NCBI RefSeq assembly: GCF_030445035.2
Contig: NC_080673.1
Coordinates: forward strand, 196,042,216-196,106,215
Length of the DNA: 64,000 bases
Direction: 5' to 3'
DNA from: Dasypus novemcinctus
Taxonomy: Eukaryota; Chordata; Mammalia; Cingulata; Dasypodidae
A model generated the notes under the pieces. It was not told where the DNA came from. It saw nothing but the letters and a program-made list of their open reading frames with translations, and searched no databases. The position numbers were made by a program, and so were the translations under genes. Of this stretch, positions 11,946 to 24,055 are shown in pieces. The stretch's first letter is position 1, and every line of letters starts with the position of its first letter.

Positions 11946-14195
11946 CTTCCCTTTTCAGCTTTTTTAAATTATTATTTTAGCTCCATTCATGGAGATCCAA
12001 AATCCACCCTCTTTTTATTTGTTTGATTGTTTGTTTTGCCTTCCAAATCCTGCGTCTCATCTACAAAGAAAAAAAAAAAAAATAGCTGTGAATTTCCATA
12101 ATTCAAGTTTTGTTTTCTAGGACTTGATTATGGGAAGTGATGTAGGGGATCTGAGGGGAATGACAAGGAAGGGAGCACAGAGAAGAGGAAAGAAGGACTT
12201 TAAAACAGCAAACCCAATCATCAACTCCTTTTGAATAATCATCACCAGCCTGCTGGAAGCTCCAACTCCCCTAAAGATTTTTGGGATGAGATAGTAACAT
12301 GAATCTAGAAAATGTGTAGCATTTTGTGCATAGATTTGAATTAGAGAATTCCTGGTTGGTTTTGCATATAAAGTTAGGGAGGTGGGGGGGAGGCACAAAG
12401 TAAAGCAGAGAAACACTGCCCCCTGCTGCCTAGAAGGTGAAGAGCAGCACAAATGTAAGCTAAAGAAAAATACTCCCTAAATGTTCATAAAGGACTATGT
12501 GCAGATATTTGAATTTTGTGGAATGCATTTTCCCATCCGAAACTACCTTCAAAGGTTGGAAAAATGACCATAGGACAGAGACTTGCTCTCCAATGACAAT
12601 GTTCTTCACTGGTTATTTTATTATTTCTTTATTTGAACAGGAAATATATTCAAAACCATACAAAAATTACACATTGAAAAGATCTTACCTTTGTTTTGCT
12701 CTTCTTATCTATCCCCAGACACTGTCATTAAATTTCAAGTATCAGTTCCAGCATTTATTTATTATATATACAAAAATTAGCTACTCAACACTGTTCTACA
12801 TATTGCTTTCGTCACTTGACAACACATCAGAGGTATCTGCATTTCAAGACATAGTAAAGCCTCCTTGTTCTTTCTTCACTAAGCATTTTAAATGTGGGGG
12901 AAAAAAACATTCACATTTTGCAAAACCATTTTAGTTGCTTAAATTATCGCAAAATATGAATGATTTTAAATGCTAATGTAAAAATACCCTTTTTTGGCCC
13001 AGCTGATCTGCAGACAAATATAGTTTATAATAAATTTATCTGCTGCAAGTATTTTTATTCTAGTGCTCCTGCTGATTAGAATCCATTGCTTCGCTCTCTA
13101 CTGTCTCGGATGGCAGAACAAAGCTTTGTCGTCACTGAACTTTAGAAGGCTGGTGCTCAGATTAAAAGTGCCTCATACCACCAAGACTACTATTTTTAAA
13201 AAAGGACAGAATGAAGGGAAAAGCCTTTTGCCTCAGCTGAAATGTTCTTAGGAAGGGCAAAATGGAAACAACAAACACCACTGCATTTTTGCTGGTCAGA
13301 TACCACTGCCATCAACACACCCAGAAAATGACAAGGCTGCCAGCTCTTGATGGAGCCAGGTCTGGCTTAATGTATTCAAGAGAAGCCAGAAAACAGTGTC
13401 TTCCAGTGTAGATAGCAGGGAGAGAGGCTCACAAGTTCAAAGAGAGACCCTATTATCCATAGCAAACACTGGCTGTACAATTGAATTACACCAGTCAGGA
13501 AAACATTTGATCTTCAGCAGCTAGCTTTTCTAGAAAACTCACCCTTGAATCAGTCTGAGCCATTCATCGGCACATAGCTCACCAGCTTCCTACTGCCACC
13601 CAGAATCCTGCAATCTGCCCACCAGACCTGTCAGGACGCACCCACAGCTTCAACGGGCAGGTTCACCCATGCAGACATTTTACCCCCTCAAGGGCCCACG
13701 TCTCTGCCTGGGGGCCTTTTCTGGCCATGGAAGCATGCCCTGCATAGGCTGGCCATGGAGGGCAGGGCAGAAGGGGCAGGCAGGACCTTAAGTTCTCCAA
13801 GGGCATTCCTCAGCAATGGCAGGATGGCAGTTGGTGGATAAATACGTCTGCTCCTTGCCCCCCAGTGGAGCAAAGCAGAAGTGTGTGGCATTGGGATGCT
13901 CAGGGGATGGCGCCCAGGTGCTCACAGCTGGTTCCCACATACTCCTTGCTGACTTTTCTCTCTTCCCCACTCTCTCTTGGGCCTCCTGAGATCAAGTCCT
14001 TTAGCAGTCTTGGTCCAATCAGGAGACAGAAACTGCACAGAAAGTTAAACAGGGGGTGTCTGATATAAGGATGTATTAACTGTGATCAAGAGTGACTGTA
14101 AGATATAAGGGGAACTCTTTAAGGTCCTTTTGGGCTAAGGCAGAGTACCCCAGGAAGGAGGGCAACCTGGGAGGGATTCAGATCTCCTTGGAGAA
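11946..14195. other. intergenic, nothing recognised
   Basis: AT-rich to about 13250, then mixed. No gene or confident repeat. Some of it may be ancient conserved non-coding DNA, which cannot be judged from one genome. Confidence 0.5.
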
Positions 14196-14199
14196 GCCA

Positions 14200-14770
14200 T
14201 AGTTGGGCTCACTAGATAGCAGAGAAGTTCGCTGCTGTGGCCCTGCAGAGCCAGTCTGGGGGGTCCTCCAGAGCATGCGAGGAGAAGCAGGACCTCAGCA
14301 ACTGGTGGCCTGGGCGACCCAAGGCACCCAGGCGCGTTGGGTGTGGGAGCCCGTCGCATCTGGCAGGCTGCACAGGACCGTGCAGGAGGAGCAGCGGGTC
14401 ATAGCAAGGCCCTCCAAGGCAAGAGCGGCTGCAAGCAGGCCGGGCGAAGGGTTGTGCGGGGCCTCTGGGGCCCACCAGGTGCAAGCTGGAGAGCAAGCCA
14501 TCAGCAGCCAGTGACAAGGGCGTGCGGTGGGGTCTGAGCACCGGCAGGACAGGCGTCCTTTGGGACGTGCAGGCTGTGCTGGAGATTCAGGTTTCCATGT
14601 CCAGAGGGCTGAAAAACGTGTTACCAGTCCCAGGCTGCAAATTCGCCTCGTTATGGCCCTGGGGCCGACTTCACCAGCTGTGTTCACATCCACACCTGTC
14701 CGAGTCTGAACAGACTTCAGCCCGGACCGTCTTCCTCCTGCAACGTCCCTCCAGCGCCCTCTCCTGGGGA
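14200..14770. other. GC/CpG-rich patch without a gene
   Basis: Markedly GC-rich with many CpGs (for example GGCGCGTTGGG, GGCCGGGCGAAGG, GGCGTGCGGTGGGG) inside AT-rich surroundings. Open frames occur on both strands but none looks like a protein. It may be a repeat-derived GC-rich body or an orphan CpG island. Confidence 0.55.
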
Positions 14771-14994
14771 AGCTTAATTATCACCATGCTCACACTATTT
14801 AAAGAAAAAATACTTAAATTCTTCATCACAGAACACATGTTGAACTTTACATCAGAGCTAAGAGGTGATAAATTAATAACAAATACACCTACCAAATAAA
14901 CTTCTTGCACCCAAATCCTTGGCTCAGCGTCTTCTTTTGAAAGAGCCCAAACCAAGATAATGTCTATCAGCCCCGATTTCCATCTTGGCCCTGT

Positions 14995-15147
14995 GTGCCT
15001 TTGAGGAGGGGATTAACCACCTTCTCACCTGTAAAACGGAGGTAACAGTAAACAATTCCCACTTCATAGGTGTTGGTAGGATGAAAAAAAAAAAAAATAG
15101 ACCACTTGCAATGCATCTGGCCCAAAATAAATGCTTAGAAAATGGCA
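14995..15147 (+). repeat. MIR SINE
   Basis: 'ccaccttctcacctgtaaaa' 'cggaggtaacagta' and 'gcatctggcccaaaataaat', a MIR core and 3' part with an internal A-run. Confidence 0.65.
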
Positions 15148-15459
15148 TCTCTCTTCCTCCTTTCCCAACCAAATCACAGCCCCAAAGTTCCTTCTTCCTT
15201 TCTTTTTCTAAAGTAAAAGCTGAAGTGTCAGGGAGCTCTGAGCTACTCAGCCCAAGCCATTTTTCCTTGAATGTGGCCCAAAGAGAAGAAGAGATACTTT
15301 GCCCAGGAAAGGGCCTGTTTTAAGCATTAGAAACAAAGGGTAAACAGAGGCTTCTCTGAAGATAAAAAGTTCCAACAGAGCTCTCAGGAAATATGATTAG
15401 GCAGCTTTCTGTTGGCCCTTAAGTATATGAGTTTAAAAGGGAGAATAAACAGTGTAAAC

Positions 15460-15660
15460 AATAATGAGAACCCAATATGTGTCAGGAATTTATAGTCATA
15501 ATCCTGACTTAGTCTCACAGTTCTTTAAGGGAAAGGATTAGTGTTCCTATCAATATTGCAAATAATGAAATAAAGACTCAGAAAGATGAAGCAATTCGCC
15601 TAAGGTCCAGAGCCAGAATTTGAACCCAAGTCTCTACACCCCAGCCCCAAGAGCTGTGTT
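15460..15660 (-). repeat. MIR SINE, minus
   Basis: Reverse MIR order: 'cccaatatgtgtcaggaat', 'atgaaataaagactcagaaa', 'ccagaatttgaacccaagtc'. Confidence 0.7.
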
Positions 15661-15664
15661 AGAC

Positions 15665-15860
15665 AGAATTCTGATTTACACTAAGGAGTCAGAAGATTGT
15701 GGTTCTGCCCACACTTTCCTCTAACTCCCTGTGTGATCCAGAGGAAAATTCTTCCCTTCCCCAGGGAATGTATTCCTGCATCTGTAAAATGAGGGGGTTG
15801 AGTTAGTACCATCCCCAGGGTATTTTGGAAATTTGGGGGGATGGGTGGCACTATGATGAG
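15665..15860 (+). repeat. MIR SINE
   Basis: 'aactccctgtgtgatccag', 'catctgtaaaatgaggggg'. Directly follows a minus-strand MIR. Confidence 0.55.
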
Positions 15861-16379
15861 ATGGTGTTCGCTGGCATTTCACGGTTGAGGACCAAGGAAA
15901 ATAGACACCTTATAATATGAGGCTTGGGACAATCTGGGCAATGAGAAATTTTCCACATGCCCCATATATCTCACAAGATATTCATGTAATTGAAAAAGCT
16001 ATCTGAAACTAGATCTCCAACTCCATTTTACATATAAAAATAAAGCATTCTTATATTGTTTTAATATACACTGAATTTTCTGGAATAGCTACCACTGGAT
16101 CAATTGAGGGAAGATTGTACTAGATTTTATTACAAATTTTACTAAGAGTTGGTCACCATTTGGAAAATCATATCACCAACAGCAACTCATGATATAAGGT
16201 ACCAGAGCATTACAACTTTCTTACTCTGCATGTGTTACTCATTACTTCTATAGTTGCAAGTTATCTGTATATTTCATTGTCTTTTAATGTGGTAGTTCCT
16301 AGGCATCTTTGTATTGAAATCTTCATTACTTTACCATAAATTTCTTTCCTTTTATTTTTCCTTTGCAGCATGCTTAGGA

Positions 16380-16950
16380 CACCACATTGTTTTACTTCCC
16401 ACCTATTTTCCTTGTTGGTGAGGGAGGGATTTCACGCTAGAGTTATGGGGAAGGCTGAACACTTGACCTCAAACACTGGACAGATGAGATGGGAGGCAGT
16501 TTATTAGTCACATACACTTACTGCCCAGGAAAGGAGGACACTGTGGGCCCTGCAAGGCCAGATGGGGGTTGTACTTGGGAACAAAATGAAAAACCAGGGG
16601 CTACAAGATGCAGGCTTTGCAGTAACTAGAGGGTGGGGTGGCCCCTGGGTCATGTGGGAGGATGTGATTAGCTTGCTTGAATAACTCCGAAGGTTACCAC
16701 GGAACTGGGGCCTGCTACTTAGATATAAGCAGGCACTGTGCCTGGTCTCCCTAACAGAGAGCATTGTTTAGTCAGGGGACCATATACGCAGGAGTAGAAT
16801 GGGGAGGGGAACTGGTGCTTAGGCCATTTGAGGCCCTCCCAGTTATGCCAGATGGCAAGACAGCACATAGTGGCCTTAATTTTAGACCTTACACCACACA
16901 TATTGGTTAAAAGGAAAATAGGTATATAGACAGGCTGTATTATCTGCAAA
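16380..16950 (-). mobile_element. possible solo LTR of an endogenous retrovirus
   Basis: On the minus strand a single ACTAATAAACTGCCTCCC (AATAAA in R-like context) is followed by about 120 nt of U5-like sequence, and GC-richer sequence precedes it. This is LTR-like. I did not find TG...CA ends or a duplication, and no retroviral genes are present. Confidence 0.4.
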
Positions 16951-17204
16951 CTTCATTTCGAGATATTTCAGGGAGCGTTAAATATATTTGGTTTAAAAGG
17001 GGGCTCTGAACATAGGCAGAGAAGCTCTGATATCTCTGTTCACTGAAACACGACATCTTCAATGCGAAGCCAAGAATCAAGCCACCCAATCTGCAAATAT
17101 AGTCAGTGACTCAAGAATCATGTTGCCTTGTGGGTAGCATCTAGTACAAGGACTTATTGAGTTTGTAAAAAAAATGAAAAAAGAACTGATATTTATTAGC
17201 ATTG

Positions 17205-17420
17205 AAAAAGTAACACACTCAGACTGACTTTTTAAAAAATATGGTATCTCTTTACATTCTTACAAAACTCCTGTGAGAGGAGCATAGTTCATGTTGAGCA
17301 ATCAAAGAAAGTGAGACCCAAATGTGTTTAAGTAAGGAGCACCAAGCATATTTAAGTAAGGCACACTGGTCCACAGATTGCACATAGTGAACAGGCTCAA
17401 ACCAGGCCTGTCTGCCCCAT
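17205..17420 (-). repeat. MIR-like fragment, minus
   Basis: 'tctctttacattcttacaaa' 'actcctgtgagaggagc' and 'agaaagtgagacccaaatg' in reverse MIR order; degenerate. Confidence 0.45.
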
Positions 17421-18426
17421 GCTCACGAGCTGTTCAGCCTTCACCAACTGTGGGCACCAGTGCATGCCTCACACGGAAAAGAGGCATGCACTGCTCAGGG
17501 GCTTAACAATTATGGATTCATCCTCCAGAATCCAGAGAGCAAGGAAAAGAGACCTGCATTTTCCTACTAGGAGTTTGTTAAGAAGAGAATATAGGAAATG
17601 ATTTCACACCAAAAAGTAAATAAAAATAGGTGAGGTCTGACGTTAAAAAGGAGCGAGACAGAGTCAACAGTCTGTGAGACTAGTAATTTCCTGGCTGCCA
17701 ATTCTGCTGATTTGCTTTTTCAAACCCGAGCCCATTAGGCATTCTGGCTAAGAAGCGGAGTGCGCCTGCTCTAATCCCAGGCGAAGGGCAGCTTTGCGAT
17801 CTCTGCGGAGCCTTGTTTTTCTTGCTTTCATTTTGGTTTGCTTTCCTGCCGATTTCATGTACCTCATCAGAGACCAGAGGTGGGAAAACAGAGCTCACTG
17901 CTGGGGAGAACCGAGCAAGTGCAGGCCCCATGCGTGTCGAGGCAGCTGTTTTGAATCTGAAAGTACATGTCATAATACCCTCTCTCCTAGGGCGAACATG
18001 ACCACAGAAGAAGAGGAGAAGGAGGAAAGCTAGAATGTCGGAGCCTGGAGGTCATTTTGCCCATTTTCCCAAACATGAATCATGTTTGTCATTATCTCTG
18101 TTCCATCCGTACATTTGTTTATTGCTTTTTTTTAAATAAGCCCATTAATTTAATTTAACTAAATTTAGCCTCATGCTAAGCAATATGAAATCGTAGGTTG
18201 ACGTGCTAGTTATCCTTTTTCCTAATAGATATTAAAATAAATATGATAACTATGAAAATTTCAAGAGTTCATCTATGTATCTCATAAAACCAGCTTGCAT
18301 CCTTCTAGTCACCACACTGAGAAATACTGACAAAGTCCATTGGATTCTAGTAATTTTTACTTCTTTAGCAACAGAATATTAGTGGTAGGGAGGATTTTCA
18401 GGAAGCCCAATTCTGTTCAACAGATG
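17421..18426. other. intergenic, nothing recognised
   Basis: No gene or confident repeat. Short open frames at 17794-18033 have no family resemblance. Confidence 0.45.
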
Positions 18427-18437
18427 AAAGTAGACTG

Positions 18438-19204
18438 TGCTTGTGATTAAGACCACTATGAACACCAATACGCAAATATCTATTTGAATCCCTGCTTTCA
18501 ACTCTTTGGATTACATGCCTAGTAATTGGATTGCCAGGTTAAATGGAAGATGGAAGAAACCCAAGTGTCCATCAAGCAATGAATGGATAAACAAAATGTG
18601 GTATATACATACAATGGAATATTATTTAACCATGAAAAGGAAAGAAGTTCTGATAAATGTAACAACAGGGATGAACCTTGAAGACATCATGTTGAGTGAA
18701 ATAAGCCAGGACTAATATTATATGATCTCGCTGATATAAAATAATTAGAATAAGCAAACTAGTAGAGTCAAAATCTAAAATATAGGTTACCAGGAAACAA
18801 GGTGGGGATACAGAATGGGAAGTTAAGGCTTAAAATGTACAGGGTTCCTATTTGGAACAGTGGGAATGTTTTGGTAATGAATAGTAATGACAGTAGCATA
18901 ACTGTGAATATAATTAACAGTACTGAAATATATCTCTGAATGTGGTTTAAAGGGGAAATGTTAGGTTGTATCTATGTTAACAGAATAAAAAAATTTTTTA
19001 AATCAATGGAGCAGTACTACACAGCAGTGAACCCTAAGTTAAACTATGGACTATAGTTAATGTACAATTATAAAACGTGATTTCATCAGTTAACAAATGT
19101 TCCACACCAATGCAAGATGTTAATAATAGGGTAGAATATGGGAATCCTGTATTTTATGCATGATTGTTCTGTAAACCCACAACTTCTCTGATAGAGGAGA
19201 AAAA
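18438..19204 (+). mobile_element. 5'-truncated L1 with 5' inversion
   Basis: About 18541-19204 is a plus-strand L1 3' end: the ORF2 C-terminus (NKMWYIHTMEYYLTMKRKE, then MLSEISQ), 3' UTR and A-rich tail. About 18438-18540 is the adjacent upstream ORF2 segment in reverse orientation (complement of 'ttcatag...atatttgc...ttgaaagcagggattc'). Target duplication AAAGTAGACTG at 18427-18437 and 19205-19215. Confidence 0.85.
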
Positions 19205-19215
19205 AAAGTAGACTG

Positions 19216-20440
19216 CTCTGATGAAAGCTGAGTAGGTTGGCAAAAAATTCAGCATCCTTACCATCACCATTGCCTACTTCCGGAGGCCGCTGGCAGAACA
19301 TTGCACAGTAGCATTTGGATAACATTGTTCTAGCTCCAGCCTCTTGTTTCAGAGAAGAGAAAACTAAGGCCCAAAGAAGAGAGATGATTTCTACAAAAGG
19401 CTGCACATGAAATGATTGCAGAACTAGAACTTGGGGCCAGGGCCTCTAACTTACATCTGGGATCTTCCCACTGCACTGTGCCCTAGGAAATTTTCTATGC
19501 TGGGCCAAAAAGGCAGTACACAGTCTCTTTCCATCTCCCTCTCACCCTCCATGTCTTTTGGTTATTTGGAGCAAATACAACCAGATGTTGAGAACTTTAA
19601 GGTGAGAGAAGAGGAAATCCATGACTATGAAGAAAGGTAGAAAGATGGGATTTGGTCATAATGGCTAGGGGAGCTACTTGGTTGGAAAGATCTTTGGACT
19701 GAGAGTAGAAGACTGATACAAATGCATCAAATGCCCCTGGACCACTGTGGGCCTCTTGTTCTCCCTTGAAGGACAGCTCAATTGGTTGAAACATTTAGAA
19801 ACACATTCACATGCCAAATTCCACTCCAGACACATCAAAGAATAATTTGGAACAACTCCACTTCTGCCTCCCTCCTCACCTGAGGCTCCTCTCTCACCAC
19901 ACCTGTGTCCCTCAGCCAATGTCCCTCCAGCATCCCTCCTCAGGATCTTTCTCTCTAGGGGTGTCTCTAGGGGTGTAGAGTGGCTGATCCAGTTCCTGTG
20001 TCCTCCTCTTCACCCACCATGCTGCCCCCCCAACAAAGGCAGCACAGCCACCTGACCCACCCCTACCTCCACCAGCCATGAAGTCTTCTTCCTTCAAAGA
20101 TTGGGGAGGGGCTCATATATAATACAAGTTTAACAAATTTTCCTGTCCACAAGACTTTAATTCAACATAAGAAATCATTTTTCTGACAGCCAGAACTTCT
20201 CAATGAATGTGAGCTGGCTGCCTCAGACAATGCAGTGCCTCCACTACTCCTTATCTGAGGAGGTATTATTGAGAAATTCTGGTCTCAGATTAGGAATGGA
20301 ACTGGATGGCTACAAATGCTCCCTTCCAATCCTGAGGTTCTCTGATTCAGCAGGGGTCTTGAGGCCTTTGGGTCAGTGAGGACAGTTATGAAATTAAAGG
20401 CAGCTTTGAGAAGCATCTTTGATAGGGAAGCATCTTGGAC
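19216..20440. other. intergenic, nothing recognised
   Basis: Mixed composition. No gene and no confident repeat. Confidence 0.45.
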
Positions 20441-20444
20441 TCTA

Positions 20445-20605
20445 GAGCAAGGGTCTGCCAAGTTTTTCCATAAATTCTAGGCTTTGCAGGTCATCTTCAT
20501 TGCAACTACTCAATTCTGTCATTGTAGCATGAAAGCACCAGAGCCTTAACAAATAAGTGTGCTTAGTTCCCAATAAAACTTCATTTACAAAAACAGGAGG
20601 CAACT
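20445..20605 (+). repeat. ancient DNA-transposon-like repeat
   Basis: Pattern 'ggctttgcaggtcatcttca', 'tgcaactactcaattctgtc', 'caataaaacttcatttacaa' followed by AAACAGG. The same family lies split at 28607-28627 and 29116-29285. Confidence 0.55.
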
Positions 20606-20916
20606 GAGTCTTAATTATTTCAAAATTAAAAGTTAAAAACAAAGACTGGCGACAGGCTATTAATACTCTGCAGATGCTTGCTCTAGAGAAAACTTGCTAA
20701 CCCGGATACACCCGCTCCCTTCCTGCCCTATCCAATCAACCACCGAGCCCAATCACTACCGCCTCCTGAGTATTTCTCATGGCCATCCTTAAGACACAAG
20801 CCAGCCCTCTTAGATAATCAAGCCCACATTGTCTATGGTTGGGAAATGAGGGAGAACACCAAGACAGAGCTTCCCTTTGAGGAATATGTACACATTTCCT
20901 AAAATGTCAGAGTGGA

Positions 20917-21290
20917 GGGAAACGGACTTTGGCCCAGTGGTTAGGGCGTCAGTCTACCACATAGGAGGTTCGCGGTTCAAGCCCCGGGCCTCCTTGACCC
21001 GTGTGGAGCTGGCCCATGTACAGTGCTGATGCGCGCAAGGAGTGCCCTGCCACACAGGGGTGTCCCCCGTGTAAGGGAGCCCCACACGCAAGGAGTGCAC
21101 CCATAAGGAGAGCCGCCCAGCGCGAAGGAGGGAGCAGCCTGCTGAGGAATGGCGCCGCCCACACTTCCCGTGCCGCTGATGACAAGAGAAGCGGACAAAG
21201 AAACAAGACGCAGCAAAAAGACACAGAAAACAGACAACCAGGGGAGGGGAGGGGAATTAAATAAATAAAAATAAATCTTTAAAAAAAAAA
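20917..21290 (+). mobile_element. young tRNA-derived SINE (DAS-like)
   Basis: Well-preserved head with A box TGGCCCAGTGG near 20930 and B box GGTTCAAGCCC at 20974-20984, then a CpG-rich body (GATGCGCGCAAGGAGTGCC) and a tail with AATAAATCTTT plus A-run. Target duplication AAAATGTCAGAGTGGA at 20901-20916 and 21291-21306, 16 of 16 identical. This is the most recent-looking insertion upstream of the gene. Confidence 0.95.
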
Positions 21291-21306
21291 AAAATGTCAG
21301 AGTGGA

Positions 21307-22745
21307 ATTCTTTTAGCCTTTCATCCAAGACAACTGCTGTAGGTTTAGGGGTGCTAATTACAAGGCTCTTATGTTGGTGTTTCTAACTATTAGAGAGCAA
21401 GCCCAAGGAACCACATAAGAGTAAACATCCAATAGTTGGGGCTTTAGGTTTACTCTGTGAGGGGACATGACTTAGACCAGAAATCTAAATGAGCCTCCCT
21501 TCCATCTTCCACAATTTTTTCCCCATCGCCTGAAACAGACCGTTGAGACTGAAAAGGAAAACCAAGGCTCAAAATCCAATCCAAAAATGCATGACCAAGA
21601 GGCGCTCCCGTGAATTGCTCTTATAACCAGCGCAGGAGAGAGAGCAAGTGTCACTGGCCCTATAGCCCTGCATTTCAGGGCAGAGGCTTCATCATCCTAT
21701 TTAATGTTACTTATCTTATTGGCAACATGGTGAGAACCTGAAATGCACTGGATCACCTGGGCCAGAGATCAGGACCACACTGAATAAAGTACGGGGACAG
21801 AAGGAAGAGAGGAGATAATGTGGTCATGGGACACTCACTGTCTAAAGGGGCAAATGATTAGTTGCTGATTAGGATTACTAACCATTTGAGCAGTAACCCT
21901 CGTAGTTACACATACACAAAAGCAGGTCCTACACATTGGCTTTGGGAAAGGGATATTTTAGTGCAGATGGGGCTTGGAAATAGCCTGGGTTTAGAAGGCA
22001 AACGGATGCTGGATCCTCTATCATACATCTTTTGACATCTGTAAATCTACACAGAGGCCAACAAGCATTCTCAGAGAAAGAGAGTTGGTATTTATTTATT
22101 GTAACACATCTGATGGACAAGGGTGATGCCATCTAAGGCCAGATGGTGGGAAGATATAGAAGAATCTCAAAAGAGCAAAGTCCCCAAGAGGGAAAAGGAG
22201 CACGGATAGGGCGACCAGGAGTGCAGTGTGCTGGTTCTGGTCAGGGGTGGCTGGTGCTCTAACTTCTTATGACACACTGCTTGCTGGATGCTGGGGCTGT
22301 GCCATGGAAAACACGGCTGCCTGGTGTGAAATGGAAGAGCTGACCTCTGAGGGCCTGTGGCCCTAGAAGCCCTGGCACATTGTGGAGAAAAATGTGCCTA
22401 ACCAAGGGCAACCCAGGAGAAATACCATCGCCCACTGTTCTCCGAGGAACTACTGCAGGGGCTGGCATTTCTCCAACCACCAGGACTGCCCAATTTCAGC
22501 AGGAAGACAGGCACCACAGGAACGGTTCTTCTTACCTGCAGAGTACCAATGAAAGAGGCCCAGAGGACAAGGGGCCCTGCCTGATGCCCTGCACTAATCT
22601 GAGACAGTAGAGGAATGGAGTCACGAAGTGGTCTCTAGCAGAGGGGACTCAGTTTGTATTTCCATGAGCTGCCTGCTGAGGTCTGGGGTCTTCCAAGTTA
22701 TGAACACGGGAGCCAAATGAGGCTTAGCAAGGCTTAAAAAGAGGA
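21307..22745. other. intergenic, nothing recognised
   Basis: No credible gene or repeat seen. Confidence 0.45.
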
Positions 22746-22751
22746 ATTCAG

Positions 22752-22922
22752 TGGCTCTTAACCCTTACTGCACAGAGGCTCGCCTGGGAGCTTCTAAAAC
22801 AGACTGATGGCTTGCACTGTGATGCAGTCCACTGAGTCAGTCTTTCAGAGTGGAGCACGGGAATCAAATATTTCTTTTAAAAGATCCCAGATTAATCTAC
22901 TACGCAGCCAGGTTGTGAACTA
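22752..22922 (+). repeat. MER5A-like DNA transposon fossil
   Basis: CAGTGGCTCTTAACC start, then 'tcgcctgggagcttctaaaa' and a degenerate body ending 'gttgtgaactacaga'. Matches MER5A order as remembered. Confidence 0.5.
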
Positions 22923-23393
22923 CAGAACTAACCCAAGACAGATTATACAGATATATCTATAGATCGATGTCCCCATTTTACGGACTGAGAAACTGAGGGT
23001 TAAAGTTCAAATGACATGCTCAAGGCCACTCAGCTGGAAAGTGGCAGAACCATATGTCAAATCCAGGTCACTCCGATTGCTGTTTACATTCTGCTTTCAC
23101 TCTCTCAAGTGGCCTCGATTCTCGAGATTGAGGAAAAGAAACCAAAACATACAAAAAAAGAGCAGAAAGAACCCCACCCCCACCCGCAACAAAGACTTCC
23201 GTTTCCTACCTGTTACAAACATTCTTAATGTGACTAAAAGGGGATCTTGCCACAGACACAAATACTCTCCTGCATGTCGATGAAAAGACATGCAACATTT
23301 CAAGGAAGGTTTCTAGCCCCACTTCTTTCTGTAAGAGCTGAAAAAGCTGTCCAGCTCCACGCACTTGGGGTGTCACTGGGAGGCAGGCACTAG

Positions 23394-23554
23394 TCAGGGG
23401 TTCTTAACCAGGGATCCCAGAGCTTGAATCGGAATTCAAAAATTACATTCTTGCGGGGACGTGTTGGTGCGGCTGTGATACATTTATTACATAAAACACA
23501 GTGTGGTGTGGACTTAGTAAGGGGTCCGTGGAACAAAAAACGGTTAAGAACCCC
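23394..23554. mobile_element. hAT-type MITE with intact TIRs and 8-bp duplication
   Basis: Perfect 13-bp terminal inverted repeats GGGGTTCTTAACC (23397-23409) and GGTTAAGAACCCC (23542-23554). The element is flanked by GGCACTAG at 23386-23393 and 23555-23562, an exact 8-bp target duplication as hAT transposases make. At 161 bp it has no coding capacity and is non-autonomous. Confidence 0.88.
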
Positions 23555-23814
23555 GGCACTAGACGAAAGGGATTCCGTGCCTGGGTGGCGTGGCTTGGAA
23601 TGCGCAGTGAATGACACCTGTGCCCACCAGATGGCGCCCAAAGAGGGAGAGAGAGCACCACCTTGTGGGAAAATTGGTACAAACCAAGCTGGTTCAGGGG
23701 CTTCACACTTTACCTAAGAGGCCTGCATAAAGCAGGACTTCCACAAGTGCCTCGAGGGCAGACACCCTCACAGTGCCTGTGAACACTTAGTAAACAACAG
23801 TATTAGAATTTGAG

Positions 23815-24055
23815 CTAGTATTTACTGAGAGCTTACAATGCACCAAGTCCTAAGCAAAGCCTTTCATGGCAATCATCTCCTTTATCCCCACTGCTAACAC
23901 ACACACACACATCCACACACATCCACACGCAAACTAAGAGGTTGATAATATTATCTGTATTATAGTGATTAGGAAACTGAGTCCTAGAGACATGAGGAAT
24001 TGCTGACCAGCCCAAGTCACAGAGCGCTAAGTGATGGGACTGGGATTCAACCCAA
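23815..24055 (-). repeat. MIR SINE, minus, with (CA)n tract
   Basis: 'tatttactgagagcttacaa' 'tgcaccaagtcc', then ACACACACACACAC near 23889, then 'ggaaactgagtcctagag' and 'gggattcaacccaag'. Confidence 0.75.

Noticed and set aside
14135..14899. Overlapping open frames on both strands in the GC-rich patch
   Set aside because: No family resemblance or splice structure; explained by composition.
16380..16950. A retroviral gene near the possible LTR
   Set aside because: Flanking sequence has no gag, pol or env-like frames; at most a solo LTR.
20917..20990. tRNA gene (A and B boxes present)
   Set aside because: The tRNA-like part is the head of a SINE with body, A-tail and target duplication.
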